DNA of 64,000 nt. Source: an uncultured Acetatifactor sp. Its GTDB lineage: Bacteria; Bacillota; Clostridia; Lachnospirales; Lachnospiraceae. Within the stretch, counting starts at the first letter, position 1. Each line of letters begins with the position of its first letter. The notes beneath the pieces are model-generated. The model was not told the DNA's origin. It ran no database searches and worked only from the letters and a program-made list of their open reading frames with translations. Of the stretch, positions 35,008-43,273 are shown piece by piece. The DNA lies in assembly GCA_910577665.1 (NCBI GenBank), contig CAJTOJ010000004.1:71527-135526 (forward strand). Direction: 5' to 3'. A program made the position numbers and the translations under genes.

Positions 35008-35875
35008 AAAAATATTAGTGACAGGATCCGGCGGCTTTATCGGCAGGAATATGGCAGAGAAGCTGCGGGACCGATACCGGTTATACTGTCCATCCAGCAG
35101 GGAACTGGATCTGCTGGATGAAAAGGCAGTACAGGCATATCTGGAGGAACATAGTTTTGATGTGGTAATACACTGCGCCAACCGGAATGAGACCCGGAAG
35201 GCCATAACACCCTATGATGCCCTGGATGGCAACCTGCGGATGTTTTTCAACCTGGAACGGTGCCATGGCTTGTATGGGAAGATGCTTTATTTCGGATCAG
35301 GGGCAGAGTATGACAGGCGACATTACATCCCTGACATGGGGGAAGGGTATCTGGGAACGCATATCCCTAAGGACGCCTACGGATTTTCCAAATATATTAT
35401 GGCGAAAAGCTGTGAGGACAGCCCCAATATTTATGACCTGTGCCTGTTCGGGGTGTATGGGAAATACGAAGAGTGGGAGCGGCGATTTATTTCCAATGCC
35501 ATTTGCCGGGGGTTGAAAGGCATGGATATTACCATCCGGCAGAACGTATATTTTGATTATCTGTGGGTGGAGGACCTGGTCCGCATGATCGAATGGTTTG
35601 TGAGGGAACAGCCCTGCCACAGGCGTTACAATGTGTGCCGTGGGGAAAGGATAGACCTGTACACCCTGGCGGGGATGGTGAGGGAGATCCTGGACCTGGA
35701 CTGCAGGATTGTGGTAGGGCAGCCTGGCTGGAAGCCGGAGTATACAGGCAGCAATCACCGTCTGTTAAAGGAAATGGGAACCTTTGTCTTTACACCATAT
35801 GAGGAAGCGGTGAAGGCCTTGTGCGGGTATTACAGGGAACATCTGGGAGAAATCGATGAGACGAAACTGGTATAA
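35000..35875 (+). CDS. NAD(P)-dependent epimerase/dehydratase (extended SDR), 291 aa
   Basis: The nucleotide-binding loop GSGGFIG is at residues 8-14, a serine-glycine (FGSGAEYD) active-site strand lies near 98-105 and the catalytic Tyr-x-x-x-Lys is YGFSK near 128-132. Length fits reductases such as abequose/paratose synthase or GDP-fucose synthase. Placed directly before the CDP-dideoxyhexose genes, it is the best candidate for the final C4 (or side-chain) keto-reduction of that sugar, though this is inference. ATG 35000 is supported by AAGA and by the position of the loop; the frame is open upstream into the preceding gene. Confidence 0.8.
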   Translation: MNEKILVTGSGGFIGRNMAEKLRDRYRLYCPSSRELDLLDEKAVQAYLEEHSFDVVIHCANRNETRKAITPYDALDGNLRMFFNLERCHGLYGKMLYFGSGAEYDRRHYIPDMGEGYLGTHIPKDAYGFSKYIMAKSCEDSPNIYDLCLFGVYGKYEEWERRFISNAICRGLKGMDITIRQNVYFDYLWVEDLVRMIEWFVREQPCHRRYNVCRGERIDLYTLAGMVREILDLDCRIVVGQPGWKPEYTGSNHRLLKEMGTFVFTPYEEAVKALCGYYREHLGEIDETKLV

Positions 35876-36009
35876 CGAATCATGCATTTCTGATACAGTG
35901 GCGCAGGATGATGCATTCCTGGTCATTGTACCAGTGTGCTGACTTGATCAGAACATAGGACAGCCTGCCTGCAGGGAAAGCGGGGACGGATCCAGGGAGG
36001 GAATATGCC

Positions 36010-36786
36010 ATGAAAGTAGTGATACTGGCAGGAGGCCAGAAAAGTACCATCAGCGACATGGGGGAGAATATCCCCAAGCCTATGGTGGAAATAGGAGGGA
36101 GGCCGATTTTGTGGCATATTATGAAGCACTTTGCCCAGTATGGCCTGAAGGAGTTTATTGTCTGTGGCGGCTATCGTGTGGACACCATCAAGGAGTATTT
36201 TACGGATTTTTATATTTATGAATCTGATATCACCGTGGATCTGGAGAAGAACACGGTGGAGATCCACAAGAAGCGGACCGAAGACTGGAAAGTGACAGTG
36301 GTGGACACGGGACTGAATGCCACGCCAGGGCAAAGGATCCAGGCCATTGGGGAATATCTGAAAGAAGAGCGTTCCTTCCTGGTGACTTACGGTGACTGTC
36401 TTTCCGATGTGGACGAAGCGGCACTGCTGGACACCCATGGAAAAAACGGGAAACTGGTGACCCTGGTGATGGCCAAGCCCCAGGGGCGGAAACAGTTGCT
36501 GACCATAGATAAGGATAATCTTTTAGACTATGACAATTTAAGCCCTGTGGTGGCGGATGTGGCCTGGGTGAATGCGGACTGTTTCGTACTGGATGGAAAG
36601 GTACTGGAGTATCTGCAGGGAGACTGTAATCTGGAGGAACAGGTATTCAGGGCTCTGTCCAGGCTGGGACAGGTGGCCACATACCGGCATGAAGGATACT
36701 GGACGACCCTGGAGACGAAGCGGGATCTGGTAGGAGCGGAAATGCTGTGGAGGGAAGGCCGTGTTCCCTGGATCAGGGAAAGGTGA
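36010..36786 (+). CDS. Divergent RfbF-like sugar nucleotidyltransferase, 258 aa
   Basis: It aligns from end to end with the glucose-1-phosphate cytidylyltransferase encoded next to it: PKPMVEIGGRPILWHIMK at about 23-40, CGGYRVDTIKEYF, and TYGDCLSDVD carrying the metal-binding Asp. The signature loop GGxGTR is altered to GGQKST (residues 8-13), so the Arg that contacts the triphosphate is missing. It may have a different nucleotide preference or be regulatory. AGGGAGGG precedes ATG 36010 at good spacing. The next gene starts about 100 bases later. Confidence 0.75.
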   Translation: MKVVILAGGQKSTISDMGENIPKPMVEIGGRPILWHIMKHFAQYGLKEFIVCGGYRVDTIKEYFTDFYIYESDITVDLEKNTVEIHKKRTEDWKVTVVDTGLNATPGQRIQAIGEYLKEERSFLVTYGDCLSDVDEAALLDTHGKNGKLVTLVMAKPQGRKQLLTIDKDNLLDYDNLSPVVADVAWVNADCFVLDGKVLEYLQGDCNLEEQVFRALSRLGQVATYRHEGYWTTLETKRDLVGAEMLWREGRVPWIRER

Positions 36787-36883
36787 TAGCAGGAGGGATG
36801 CCCGGGGAAGGACAAGGCAGATATCTTGATGTGAGGTGTTCCCTGGCAGATGTCCGGGGATGGGAAGACAGGAAGGGATAGAG

Positions 36884-37669
36884 TTGAAAGCAGTGATATT
36901 GGCAGGAGGCCGGGGCACCAGGATCAGTGAGGAGTCCCGGATCAGACCCAAACCTATGGTGGAGATCGGCGGGAAGCCGATTCTCTGGCACATCATGAAA
37001 CTATATGCACACTATGGAATACAGGAGTTTATCGTCTGCTGCGGCTACAAAGGCCAGATGATCAAGGAATATTTTGTCCATTATCATATGTACCAGGCGG
37101 ACACCACGTTTTTCCTGGACTCCCAGAAGTGTCAGCTGCACCGGCAGAAGGCAGAACCATGGAGAATCACACTGGCAAATACCGGTCTGGACACAATGAC
37201 TGCAGGCCGGATCCTGAAGGTGCGGGAGTATATCGGAGAGGAGCCGTTTCTGCTGACTTATGGGGATGGGGTATCAGATGTGGACATTGGAAAACTGATA
37301 GAATTCCATAAGGCCCGGAAACGGATTGTGACCATTACCACGGTACAGCCCACCGGACGGTTCGGGGCATTGCAGATCCACCCGGATACCGGACAGGTAA
37401 TCCGGTTCAGGGAAAAGGTGAGGGATGACCAGGGATGGGTGAATGCCGGGTTCATGGTAGTGGATCCAAAGATATATGACTATCTGGGGGATGGCAGCGA
37501 AATGCTGGAGGCAGGGCCTTTTGAGCGGCTGGCCAGGGCAGGGCAGATGAGTGCCTACAAACATAAAGGCTTCTGGTCGCCTATGGACAGTATGCGGGAC
37601 AAGGCGTATCTGGAAGGGCTGTGGGCAGAGGGAAAGGCCCCCTGGAAAATATGGGAGGGCAATCCATAG
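36884..37669 (+). CDS. rfbF: Glucose-1-phosphate cytidylyltransferase, 261 aa
   Basis: Typical RfbF/DdhA: MKAVILAGGRGTRISEES at the N-terminus, PKPMVEIGGKPILWHIMK, TYGDGVSDVD with metal-binding Asp, and WVNAGFMVVDP near residue 185. It joins CTP and glucose 1-phosphate to CDP-glucose, the first step of the CDP-3,6-dideoxyhexose pathway. The correct start is TTG 36884, after AGGAAGGGAT, since it matches the family start exactly. An ATG at 36836 would add 16 unconserved residues. RfbH and RfbG follow. Confidence 0.92.
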   Translation: MKAVILAGGRGTRISEESRIRPKPMVEIGGKPILWHIMKLYAHYGIQEFIVCCGYKGQMIKEYFVHYHMYQADTTFFLDSQKCQLHRQKAEPWRITLANTGLDTMTAGRILKVREYIGEEPFLLTYGDGVSDVDIGKLIEFHKARKRIVTITTVQPTGRFGALQIHPDTGQVIRFREKVRDDQGWVNAGFMVVDPKIYDYLGDGSEMLEAGPFERLARAGQMSAYKHKGFWSPMDSMRDKAYLEGLWAEGKAPWKIWEGNP

Positions 37670-37794
37670 TCTATACATTGTCAGGCAGATACCCTGCGGA
37701 CCATGGAAGTAAATGGGAGAAGGGTGGAAGCTGGCGGAGGAAGAAGTAAGCACACAGGCAAAGAAATATATGAGGCGGAATAAGGAAGGGATAT

Positions 37795-39135
37795 ATGTTT
37801 GAGAACAAGACAGAGCAGGAAGCAAGAGCCGGATTACTGGATCTGGTAAAGGAATACTACGAGAAGTATCATGTGAAAAAGGACTATCAGACAGGAGACC
37901 GGATTCCCTATGCCGGCCGGATCTATGACTGGGAGGAGATGGTGAACCTGGTGGACTCTGGCCTGGAGTTCTGGCTCACTGCGGGCCGGTACACGGCACA
38001 GTTTGAGCAGGGACTGGCCAAATATCTGGGGATCCGGTACTGTAGTGCGGTGAATTCGGGTTCTTCAGCGAATCTGCTGGCGTTTATGGCCTTGACATCC
38101 CCCTTGCTGAAGGAGCGCAGGATCCTTCCCGGTGATGAGGTGATTACAGTGGCAGCAGGCTTTCCCACCACAGTGACTCCCATGTTGCAGTATGGGGCAG
38201 TGCCTGTTTTTGTGGATGTAACAATACCCCAGTATAATATTGATGTTGCCATGCTGGAAAAGGCGCTTTCTCCCAGAACCAAGGCTGTCATGATTGCCCA
38301 TACCCTGGGGAATCCTTTTGATTTGAAGGCTGTGGGAGATTTCTGTCATCGGAACCAGCTCTGGCTGGTGGAGGACAATTGTGATGCCCTGGGAAGCCAA
38401 TACAATCTGGATGGGGAATGGCATTATACCGGTACCATAGGAGATATTGGCACTTCCAGCTTTTATCCACCTCATCACATGACCATGGGGGAAGGAGGTG
38501 CTGTCTATACGGACAATCCACTGCTGCATAAGATCATCCGTTCCATGCGGGACTGGGGGCGTGACTGTGTCTGTGCCTCCGGGCAGGATGGCCTGTGTGG
38601 TCACCGCTTTGACGCGCAGTATGGGGAGCTGCCCCTTGGTTACGACCATAAATATGTTTATTCCCATTTTGGGTACAATCTGAAGGTTACAGATATGCAG
38701 GCGGCAGTGGGCTGTGCGCAGCTGGGGAAGCTTTCTGGTTTTGTGGAGGCCAGACAGAAGAACTTTGAATATCTGAGGAACAGACTGGAGGCAGCAGAGC
38801 GTTTCCTGGTACTTCCCGAACCCTGTCCGGGATCCCGGCCCAGCTGGTTTGGTTTCCTGATGACATGCCGGGAAGGTGTCTGCAAAAACCGGATCGTGCA
38901 GCATCTGGAAGAAAAGGGTGTGCAGACCAGGATGCTGTTCGCAGGAAATCTGCTCAGACAGCCCTGCTTCGACACCATGCGGAAATCAGCACAGGGCTAT
39001 CGGGTGGCTGGCAGCCTGGAGCAGACAGACCGGATTATGCGGGATGCATTCTGGATCGGGGTATATCCGGGCATGACAGTGGAAATGCTGGACGATATGG
39101 CTGACAGGATTCTGGAAGCGCTGGATCTGGGATGA
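37795..39135 (+). CDS. rfbH: CDP-4-keto-6-deoxyglucose-3-dehydrase (E1), 446 aa
   Basis: DegT/AspC-fold PMP enzyme. The Schiff-base Lys of the fold is replaced by His in PPHHMTMGEGG (His227), the hallmark of RfbH/DdhC. The cysteines in CVCASGQDGLC (about 257-268) fit the [2Fe-2S] site of this dehydrase. SGSSANLLAF and VEDNCDALG are further family motifs. It removes the C3 hydroxyl of CDP-6-deoxy-4-keto-glucose together with a reductase. The usual reductase partner (DdhD) is not in the window, so another ferredoxin-type donor must serve. Full family length. Confidence 0.93.
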   Translation: MFENKTEQEARAGLLDLVKEYYEKYHVKKDYQTGDRIPYAGRIYDWEEMVNLVDSGLEFWLTAGRYTAQFEQGLAKYLGIRYCSAVNSGSSANLLAFMALTSPLLKERRILPGDEVITVAAGFPTTVTPMLQYGAVPVFVDVTIPQYNIDVAMLEKALSPRTKAVMIAHTLGNPFDLKAVGDFCHRNQLWLVEDNCDALGSQYNLDGEWHYTGTIGDIGTSSFYPPHHMTMGEGGAVYTDNPLLHKIIRSMRDWGRDCVCASGQDGLCGHRFDAQYGELPLGYDHKYVYSHFGYNLKVTDMQAAVGCAQLGKLSGFVEARQKNFEYLRNRLEAAERFLVLPEPCPGSRPSWFGFLMTCREGVCKNRIVQHLEEKGVQTRMLFAGNLLRQPCFDTMRKSAQGYRVAGSLEQTDRIMRDAFWIGVYPGMTVEMLDDMADRILEALDLG

Positions 39136-39207
39136 TGGATGATAAGAAGAAAATCCTGTGATCCAGGGTCATATCCGGACGGAAGGGAAGATAAGGAGAA
39201 AGCAGAG

Positions 39208-40305
39208 ATGGGCAAGCAGGAGGAATCCTTTTACAGAGGCAGGAAAATACTGGTCACAGGTCATACAGGGTTCAAGGGAGCATGGCTGTGTGCGGTTCTG
39301 CACAGGTTTGGGGCAGAGGTAACCGGGTATGCCCTGGAGCCGCCCACGGCTCCCAGCCTGTTTGAACTTGCCGGAATGGGGGACAGGGTACATTCGGTTC
39401 TGGGAGATATCAGGGATCTGGATCATCTGAAGGAGATTTTCTTCCAGGTGAAGCCCCAGATCGTGATACACATGGCAGCCCAGCCCATTGTGCGGGAATC
39501 TTACAGGAATCCGGTGGATACTTATGCCACCAACGTGATGGGAACGGTAAATGTACTGGAATGTGTCCGCCTGTGCGATTCCGTGAGATCTGTGTTGAAT
39601 GTCACTACAGACAAAGTGTATCAGAACAGGGAGTGGGAATGGGGATATCGGGAGAATGAGGAGCTGTGTGGCTTTGATCCATACTCGAATAGTAAATCTT
39701 GTTCGGAACTGGTGACTACAAGTTATAGAAATTCCTTTTTTACAGATGGCCGTGTGGCAGTCAGTACGGCCAGGGCGGGGAATGTGATAGGTGGTGGAGA
39801 TTTTGCGGCTGACAGGATCATTCCGGACTGTGTGAGGGCGATAGAGGGACAGTATGCCATTTCCCTTCGGAATCCTGGTTCCATCCGGCCTTATCAGCAT
39901 GTCTTGGAGGCCATAGGAGCATATCTGCTGATTGTAAAGCGGCAGTTTCTTGACGGCAGCATTTCTGGAAGTTATAATGTGGGACCTGATGAGGAATCCT
40001 GCATTCGGACACTGGATCTGGTACAGGGTTTTGGCAGGGCCTGGCAGGAGCTTACAGGACAGCAGCTTTTGTGGGAATGTCCCAGAGAGTATTGCCAGGA
40101 GCAGGGATTCCATGAGGCAGGGTACCTGAAACTGGACAACAGTAAGATACGCAGCAGAATTGGCTGGAAACCCAGGTGGGGTTATGAGGAGATGCTTAGA
40201 AAAACAGCAGAACTGACCCGGGTGTATCTGCAGGAAGCAGATGTGTGGGCAGGGATGGAAAGACAGATTGAGGCATATTTTCAAGGTGGTTTTTTAAGGG
40301 AATAA
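39208..40305 (+). CDS. rfbG: CDP-glucose 4,6-dehydratase, 365 aa
   Basis: An extended SDR with TGHTGFKGAWL at residues about 17-27 (the form typical of CDP-glucose dehydratases), HMAAQPIVRESY, VTTDKVYQN and the catalytic YSNSK near residue 168. RPYQHVLEAIGAYL is a conserved substrate-binding stretch. It converts CDP-glucose to CDP-4-keto-6-deoxyglucose, the substrate of the preceding RfbH. ATG 39208 follows AAGGAG at ten bases and fits the family start; ATG 39139 would add 23 residues. The end of the gene lies in a short AAGGGAAT triplicate repeat. Confidence 0.92.
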   Translation: MGKQEESFYRGRKILVTGHTGFKGAWLCAVLHRFGAEVTGYALEPPTAPSLFELAGMGDRVHSVLGDIRDLDHLKEIFFQVKPQIVIHMAAQPIVRESYRNPVDTYATNVMGTVNVLECVRLCDSVRSVLNVTTDKVYQNREWEWGYRENEELCGFDPYSNSKSCSELVTTSYRNSFFTDGRVAVSTARAGNVIGGGDFAADRIIPDCVRAIEGQYAISLRNPGSIRPYQHVLEAIGAYLLIVKRQFLDGSISGSYNVGPDEESCIRTLDLVQGFGRAWQELTGQQLLWECPREYCQEQGFHEAGYLKLDNSKIRSRIGWKPRWGYEEMLRKTAELTRVYLQEADVWAGMERQIEAYFQGGFLRE

Positions 40306-40322
40306 GGGAATAAGGGAATACT
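40297..40322 (+). repeat. Short tandem repeat over the rfbG stop codon
   Basis: The unit GGGAATAA/GGGAATAC is repeated three times across the end of the dehydratase gene. Slippage here would shift the stop codon. It looks like a minor replication-slippage product rather than a functional site. Confidence 0.5.
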
Positions 40323-40384
40323 TCTGGCATGATCTGCAAACTTTAATGTGGTAACCTGTTGGGAAGCCATATGGGAGAGGGCAG

Positions 40385-41380
40385 ATGGCTGGAGGATTTC
40401 AGCGTGGCGCCAAAGGTAGGCGCCACTTCATGTTTTCATGGAGTATTCACATAATGACAGCGTTGGCTGTGATATCATTTTCTCTGTATGTCTGGACTGC
40501 GCAGGCAGAACAAGTCTCCCACTATACCCCGGATTACGGGGCTGTGGACATTGCCGTTTTGCTGGATGGCAGGGTTCTTACCGATGCAGATTATCAACTG
40601 ATCTTCCGGCAGACAGGCCTGGCGCCTGCCGGTGTGGAGCAGCTTAGGGAGGAATGCAGCGGGGAGGTGGAGCATGCGCTCCTGTTTCTGCAAAACCGTT
40701 TCTTTGCAGAGCCGGAGATCACATGCAGGAGGGATATGTTCCTGGTGTGGAGTGAATGGCTGGTGCCCGGGGATCTGTCTGCCCCGTCTGCCATGCTGGT
40801 TTCCCGGGAAGAGGGATGGCAGGTGGGGCAGATGACATCCGGCCAGTGCTTTCCGGCCCTGCAGGAGGGGGATATCTTAATCAGCTTCAGCAGTCATATC
40901 TTCGGATGGCGCAGCGGGCACGCGGGGATTGTGGTGGATGCGGCAGAGGGGCTGACCCTGGAGGCCATTGCAGTGGGATATGATTCCGGGATCCGCTCTC
41001 TGGAGGACTGGGCAGAATATCCCAGTGTGGCAGTGCTGCGTCTGAAAGGGGTATCCAGAAAGGAGAGGGCAAGGGTGGCAGAATTTTCCAGGGAATATCT
41101 GGCAGGTATCCCGTATCATATTGCTTCTTTTACATGGCCTGCGCCAGATCCCCCGGTTCCTGCGGAGGCTTCCTGTCATCCGGCAATCCCTTCCATACCC
41201 CATATCCCATCCGGCACCCAGTGCGCCCATCTGGTCTGGACGGCCTACGCCCATTTCGGGTATGACCTGGATAGCGATGGCGGTGTTGTTGTGACACCAG
41301 CGGATCTCTTTCAGAGCGATCTGCTGGAAGTGGTACAAGTATATGGCCTGGATCCCATGCAAATCCTGGAACACCCGTAA
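40385..41380 (+). CDS. Membrane-anchored permuted papain-fold (YiiX/NlpC-like) hydrolase, 331 aa
   Basis: An N-terminal hydrophobic helix (about residues 17-41) acts as signal anchor. GDILIS and GHAGIVVDA (His179) come before GTQCAHLVW (Cys280). The order His first and Cys last is the circularly permuted papain/NlpC-P60 fold of the YaeF/YiiX family. Such enzymes cleave amide or ester bonds, often of peptidoglycan or lipids. The protein would face the cell surface. The proline-rich stretch near residues 245-270 looks like a loop. It lies at the end of the glycan operon, 79 bases after rfbG; its link to it is unclear. Confidence 0.72.
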   Translation: MAGGFQRGAKGRRHFMFSWSIHIMTALAVISFSLYVWTAQAEQVSHYTPDYGAVDIAVLLDGRVLTDADYQLIFRQTGLAPAGVEQLREECSGEVEHALLFLQNRFFAEPEITCRRDMFLVWSEWLVPGDLSAPSAMLVSREEGWQVGQMTSGQCFPALQEGDILISFSSHIFGWRSGHAGIVVDAAEGLTLEAIAVGYDSGIRSLEDWAEYPSVAVLRLKGVSRKERARVAEFSREYLAGIPYHIASFTWPAPDPPVPAEASCHPAIPSIPHIPSGTQCAHLVWTAYAHFGYDLDSDGGVVVTPADLFQSDLLEVVQVYGLDPMQILEHP

Positions 41381-41533
41381 ACACTTCCGGACAGGACGTC
41401 TCTGGCATTACTGCCATCCCTGATGGCGCCGCCCTCTTTGATGACACTGACATTTCTGATGGCACAAACAACCGTGAAAATGTTAAGAAATTCTAAAATT
41501 TGTCTTTTTTTCTATTAATTTTCAGAATACCTC

Positions 41534-41562
41534 TTGAAATAACACACGGAAAATCGTATATT
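41534..41562 (+). promoter_or_regulatory. Sigma-A-type promoter for the HTH-glf unit
   Basis: TTGAAA at 41534-41539, 17 bases, TATATT at 41557-41562. Transcription would start near 41569, about 48 bases before the regulator start codon. The AT-rich tract just upstream (41490-41525) could act as an UP element. Confidence 0.7.
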
Positions 41563-41616
41563 ACACATAGGCACTTGTAGAGTTACTTAGAAGCTGTTAT
41601 CAAATGGAGGATGAAA

Positions 41617-41967
41617 ATGACGAAAGCAGAGATTTTAAAGAAAGAAATTTTAAGACAGTACCGCAGTGTGCGTCAGTTCGCTATGGAGATGAGCATTCCT
41701 TATAGTACATTGGTGACCGCGCTGGAGCGTGGTATTGAAGGCATGGCATATGGTACTGTGATCAAAATGTGCGACAAACTGAGTTTGAATCCGGTGGATT
41801 TTTCTTCCTTGGAGAGAGATACATCCCTGGGAGCACAGCTTCTGGAGAACCGTGTGATGCAGTACTATGTGAAACTGAACCAGACAGGCCGTGACAAGAT
41901 CCTGGAATTGATGGATGACTTTGTGCAGATTGACAAGTACAAGGCAAAGGGTAAGAAGAGTAAATGA
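41617..41967 (+). CDS. Small HTH-type DNA-binding protein, 116 aa
   Basis: Residues about 15-55 read as a Cro/C1-type helix-turn-helix (VRQFAMEMSIPYSTLVTALERGIEGM, shown here in part: SIPYSTLVTALE). The C-terminal half is helical and ends in a lysine-rich tail. It is probably a transcription regulator, perhaps of its own promoter at 41534 and of glf, with which it overlaps by four bases. I chose ATG 41617, six bases after TGGAGG; ATG 41611 touches that site. Confidence 0.72.
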   Translation: MTKAEILKKEILRQYRSVRQFAMEMSIPYSTLVTALERGIEGMAYGTVIKMCDKLSLNPVDFSSLERDTSLGAQLLENRVMQYYVKLNQTGRDKILELMDDFVQIDKYKAKGKKSK

Positions 41968-43088
41968 GATATGACTATCTGATTGTTGGAACCGGTCTGT
42001 TCGGGGCTGTTTTCGCCCATGAGATGCGGCAGGCCGGGAAGAGCTGTCTGTGTATTGACCAGAGGGACCACATTGGCGGCAACATCTATACAAAGCAGGA
42101 GCATGGGATATGGGTGCATAAGTATGGTGCCCATATTTTCCACACCTCCGATGAGAAGGTGTGGAGGTATGTGAACCAGTTTGCCAGGTTTAACCATTTT
42201 GTGAATGCGCCTGTGGCGGTGTACGGGGAGGAACTGTACAACCTGCCTTTTAATATGAATACGTTCAGCAGGATGTGGGGGATCCGGACACCGGATGAGG
42301 CCAGGCGGATCATAGAGGCCCAGCGCCGGGAGGCAGCTGTGGAGGAGCCGCAAAACCTGGAGGAGCAGGCGTTGTCCCTGGTAGGCCGGGATGTGTATGA
42401 GAAGCTGGTGAAGGAATACACCCAGAAGCAGTGGGGCAGGAGCTGCCGGGAGCTTCCGGCATTTATCATCCGCAGGCTGCCTGTCCGCTTTACCTATGAC
42501 AACAATTATTTTTCAGACAGATACCAGGGGATCCCGGAAGAAGGATATACCCGGATTGTGGAGAAACTGCTGGAAGGTATCCCGGTGGAACTGGGAGTGG
42601 GTTACCGGGAGTTTATGGCGGCCAATGCCGTCCTCACAGAGCCCCATACCTTTGGCAGGGTTCTGTATACAGGCATGATTGATGCGTTTTATGATTACAG
42701 GTTTGGCGAATTACAATACCGCTCCCTGCGCTTTGAGGAGGAGATGCTGGAGAACTGTGAGAACTACCAGGGGAATGCGGTGGTGAACTACACCAGCAAG
42801 GAAGTGCCGTACACCCGGATCATTGAACACAAGCATTTTACTTTTGGCACAGGTCCGGACACTGTGATTACCAGGGAATATCCTACAGCCTGGAAGCGGG
42901 GGGATGAGCCTTACTATCCCATCAACGATGAAGCCAATGGCGCGCTCTATGCCCGGTACCGGGAGCTGGCAGACAAGGAAGGGAATGTATTGTTTGGCGG
43001 CAGGCTGGGGCAGTACAAGTATTATGACATGGACAAGGTGATTGCAGAGGCCCTTAAGCTGGCGGAGAGGGAGCAGGGGCTGGCATGA
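41964..43088 (+). CDS. glf: UDP-galactopyranose mutase, 374 aa
   Basis: FAD-binding GTGLFGAV at residues 9-16, DQRDHIGGN near 37-45, GAHIFHT near 57-63, and typical Glf motifs TGMIDAFYDYRFG and YPINDEANGALYARY. A GGRLGQYKYYDMD segment closes the C-terminus. The enzyme interconverts UDP-galactopyranose and UDP-galactofuranose using reduced FAD, supplying galactofuranose to a surface glycan. ATGA overlap with the HTH gene suggests joint control. Family length is about 370, so it is complete. Confidence 0.94.
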   Translation: MRYDYLIVGTGLFGAVFAHEMRQAGKSCLCIDQRDHIGGNIYTKQEHGIWVHKYGAHIFHTSDEKVWRYVNQFARFNHFVNAPVAVYGEELYNLPFNMNTFSRMWGIRTPDEARRIIEAQRREAAVEEPQNLEEQALSLVGRDVYEKLVKEYTQKQWGRSCRELPAFIIRRLPVRFTYDNNYFSDRYQGIPEEGYTRIVEKLLEGIPVELGVGYREFMAANAVLTEPHTFGRVLYTGMIDAFYDYRFGELQYRSLRFEEEMLENCENYQGNAVVNYTSKEVPYTRIIEHKHFTFGTGPDTVITREYPTAWKRGDEPYYPINDEANGALYARYRELADKEGNVLFGGRLGQYKYYDMDKVIAEALKLAEREQGLA

Positions 43089-43189
43089 GTCCGGATCCCT
43101 GGCGGGTGAAATGATTTAGGAAGCAGCCGGACAAAGGTTCTCATCCGCTGGGCAGGAATGTGGGCCGTATATGCGGAGGTGGACATACA

Positions 43190-43245
43190 AAAGGCCTTCT
43201 GTCCGTCCCTGGCGGGGCATGGACAGGAGGCCTTTGGGTTTTGCA
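43190..43245 (+). terminator. Bidirectional rho-independent terminator between glf and the fliD-like gene
   Basis: AAAGGCCT and CTGTCC pair with GGACAG and AGGCCTTT around a loop of about 16 bases (43190-43235). T-rich sequence follows on the + strand (GGGTTTTGCATTTT) and AAAA precedes, giving a T-run for the minus strand. It separates two convergent genes. Confidence 0.75.
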
Positions 43246-43273
43246 TTTTGTATCCGGACTTATGATCCTCGTA

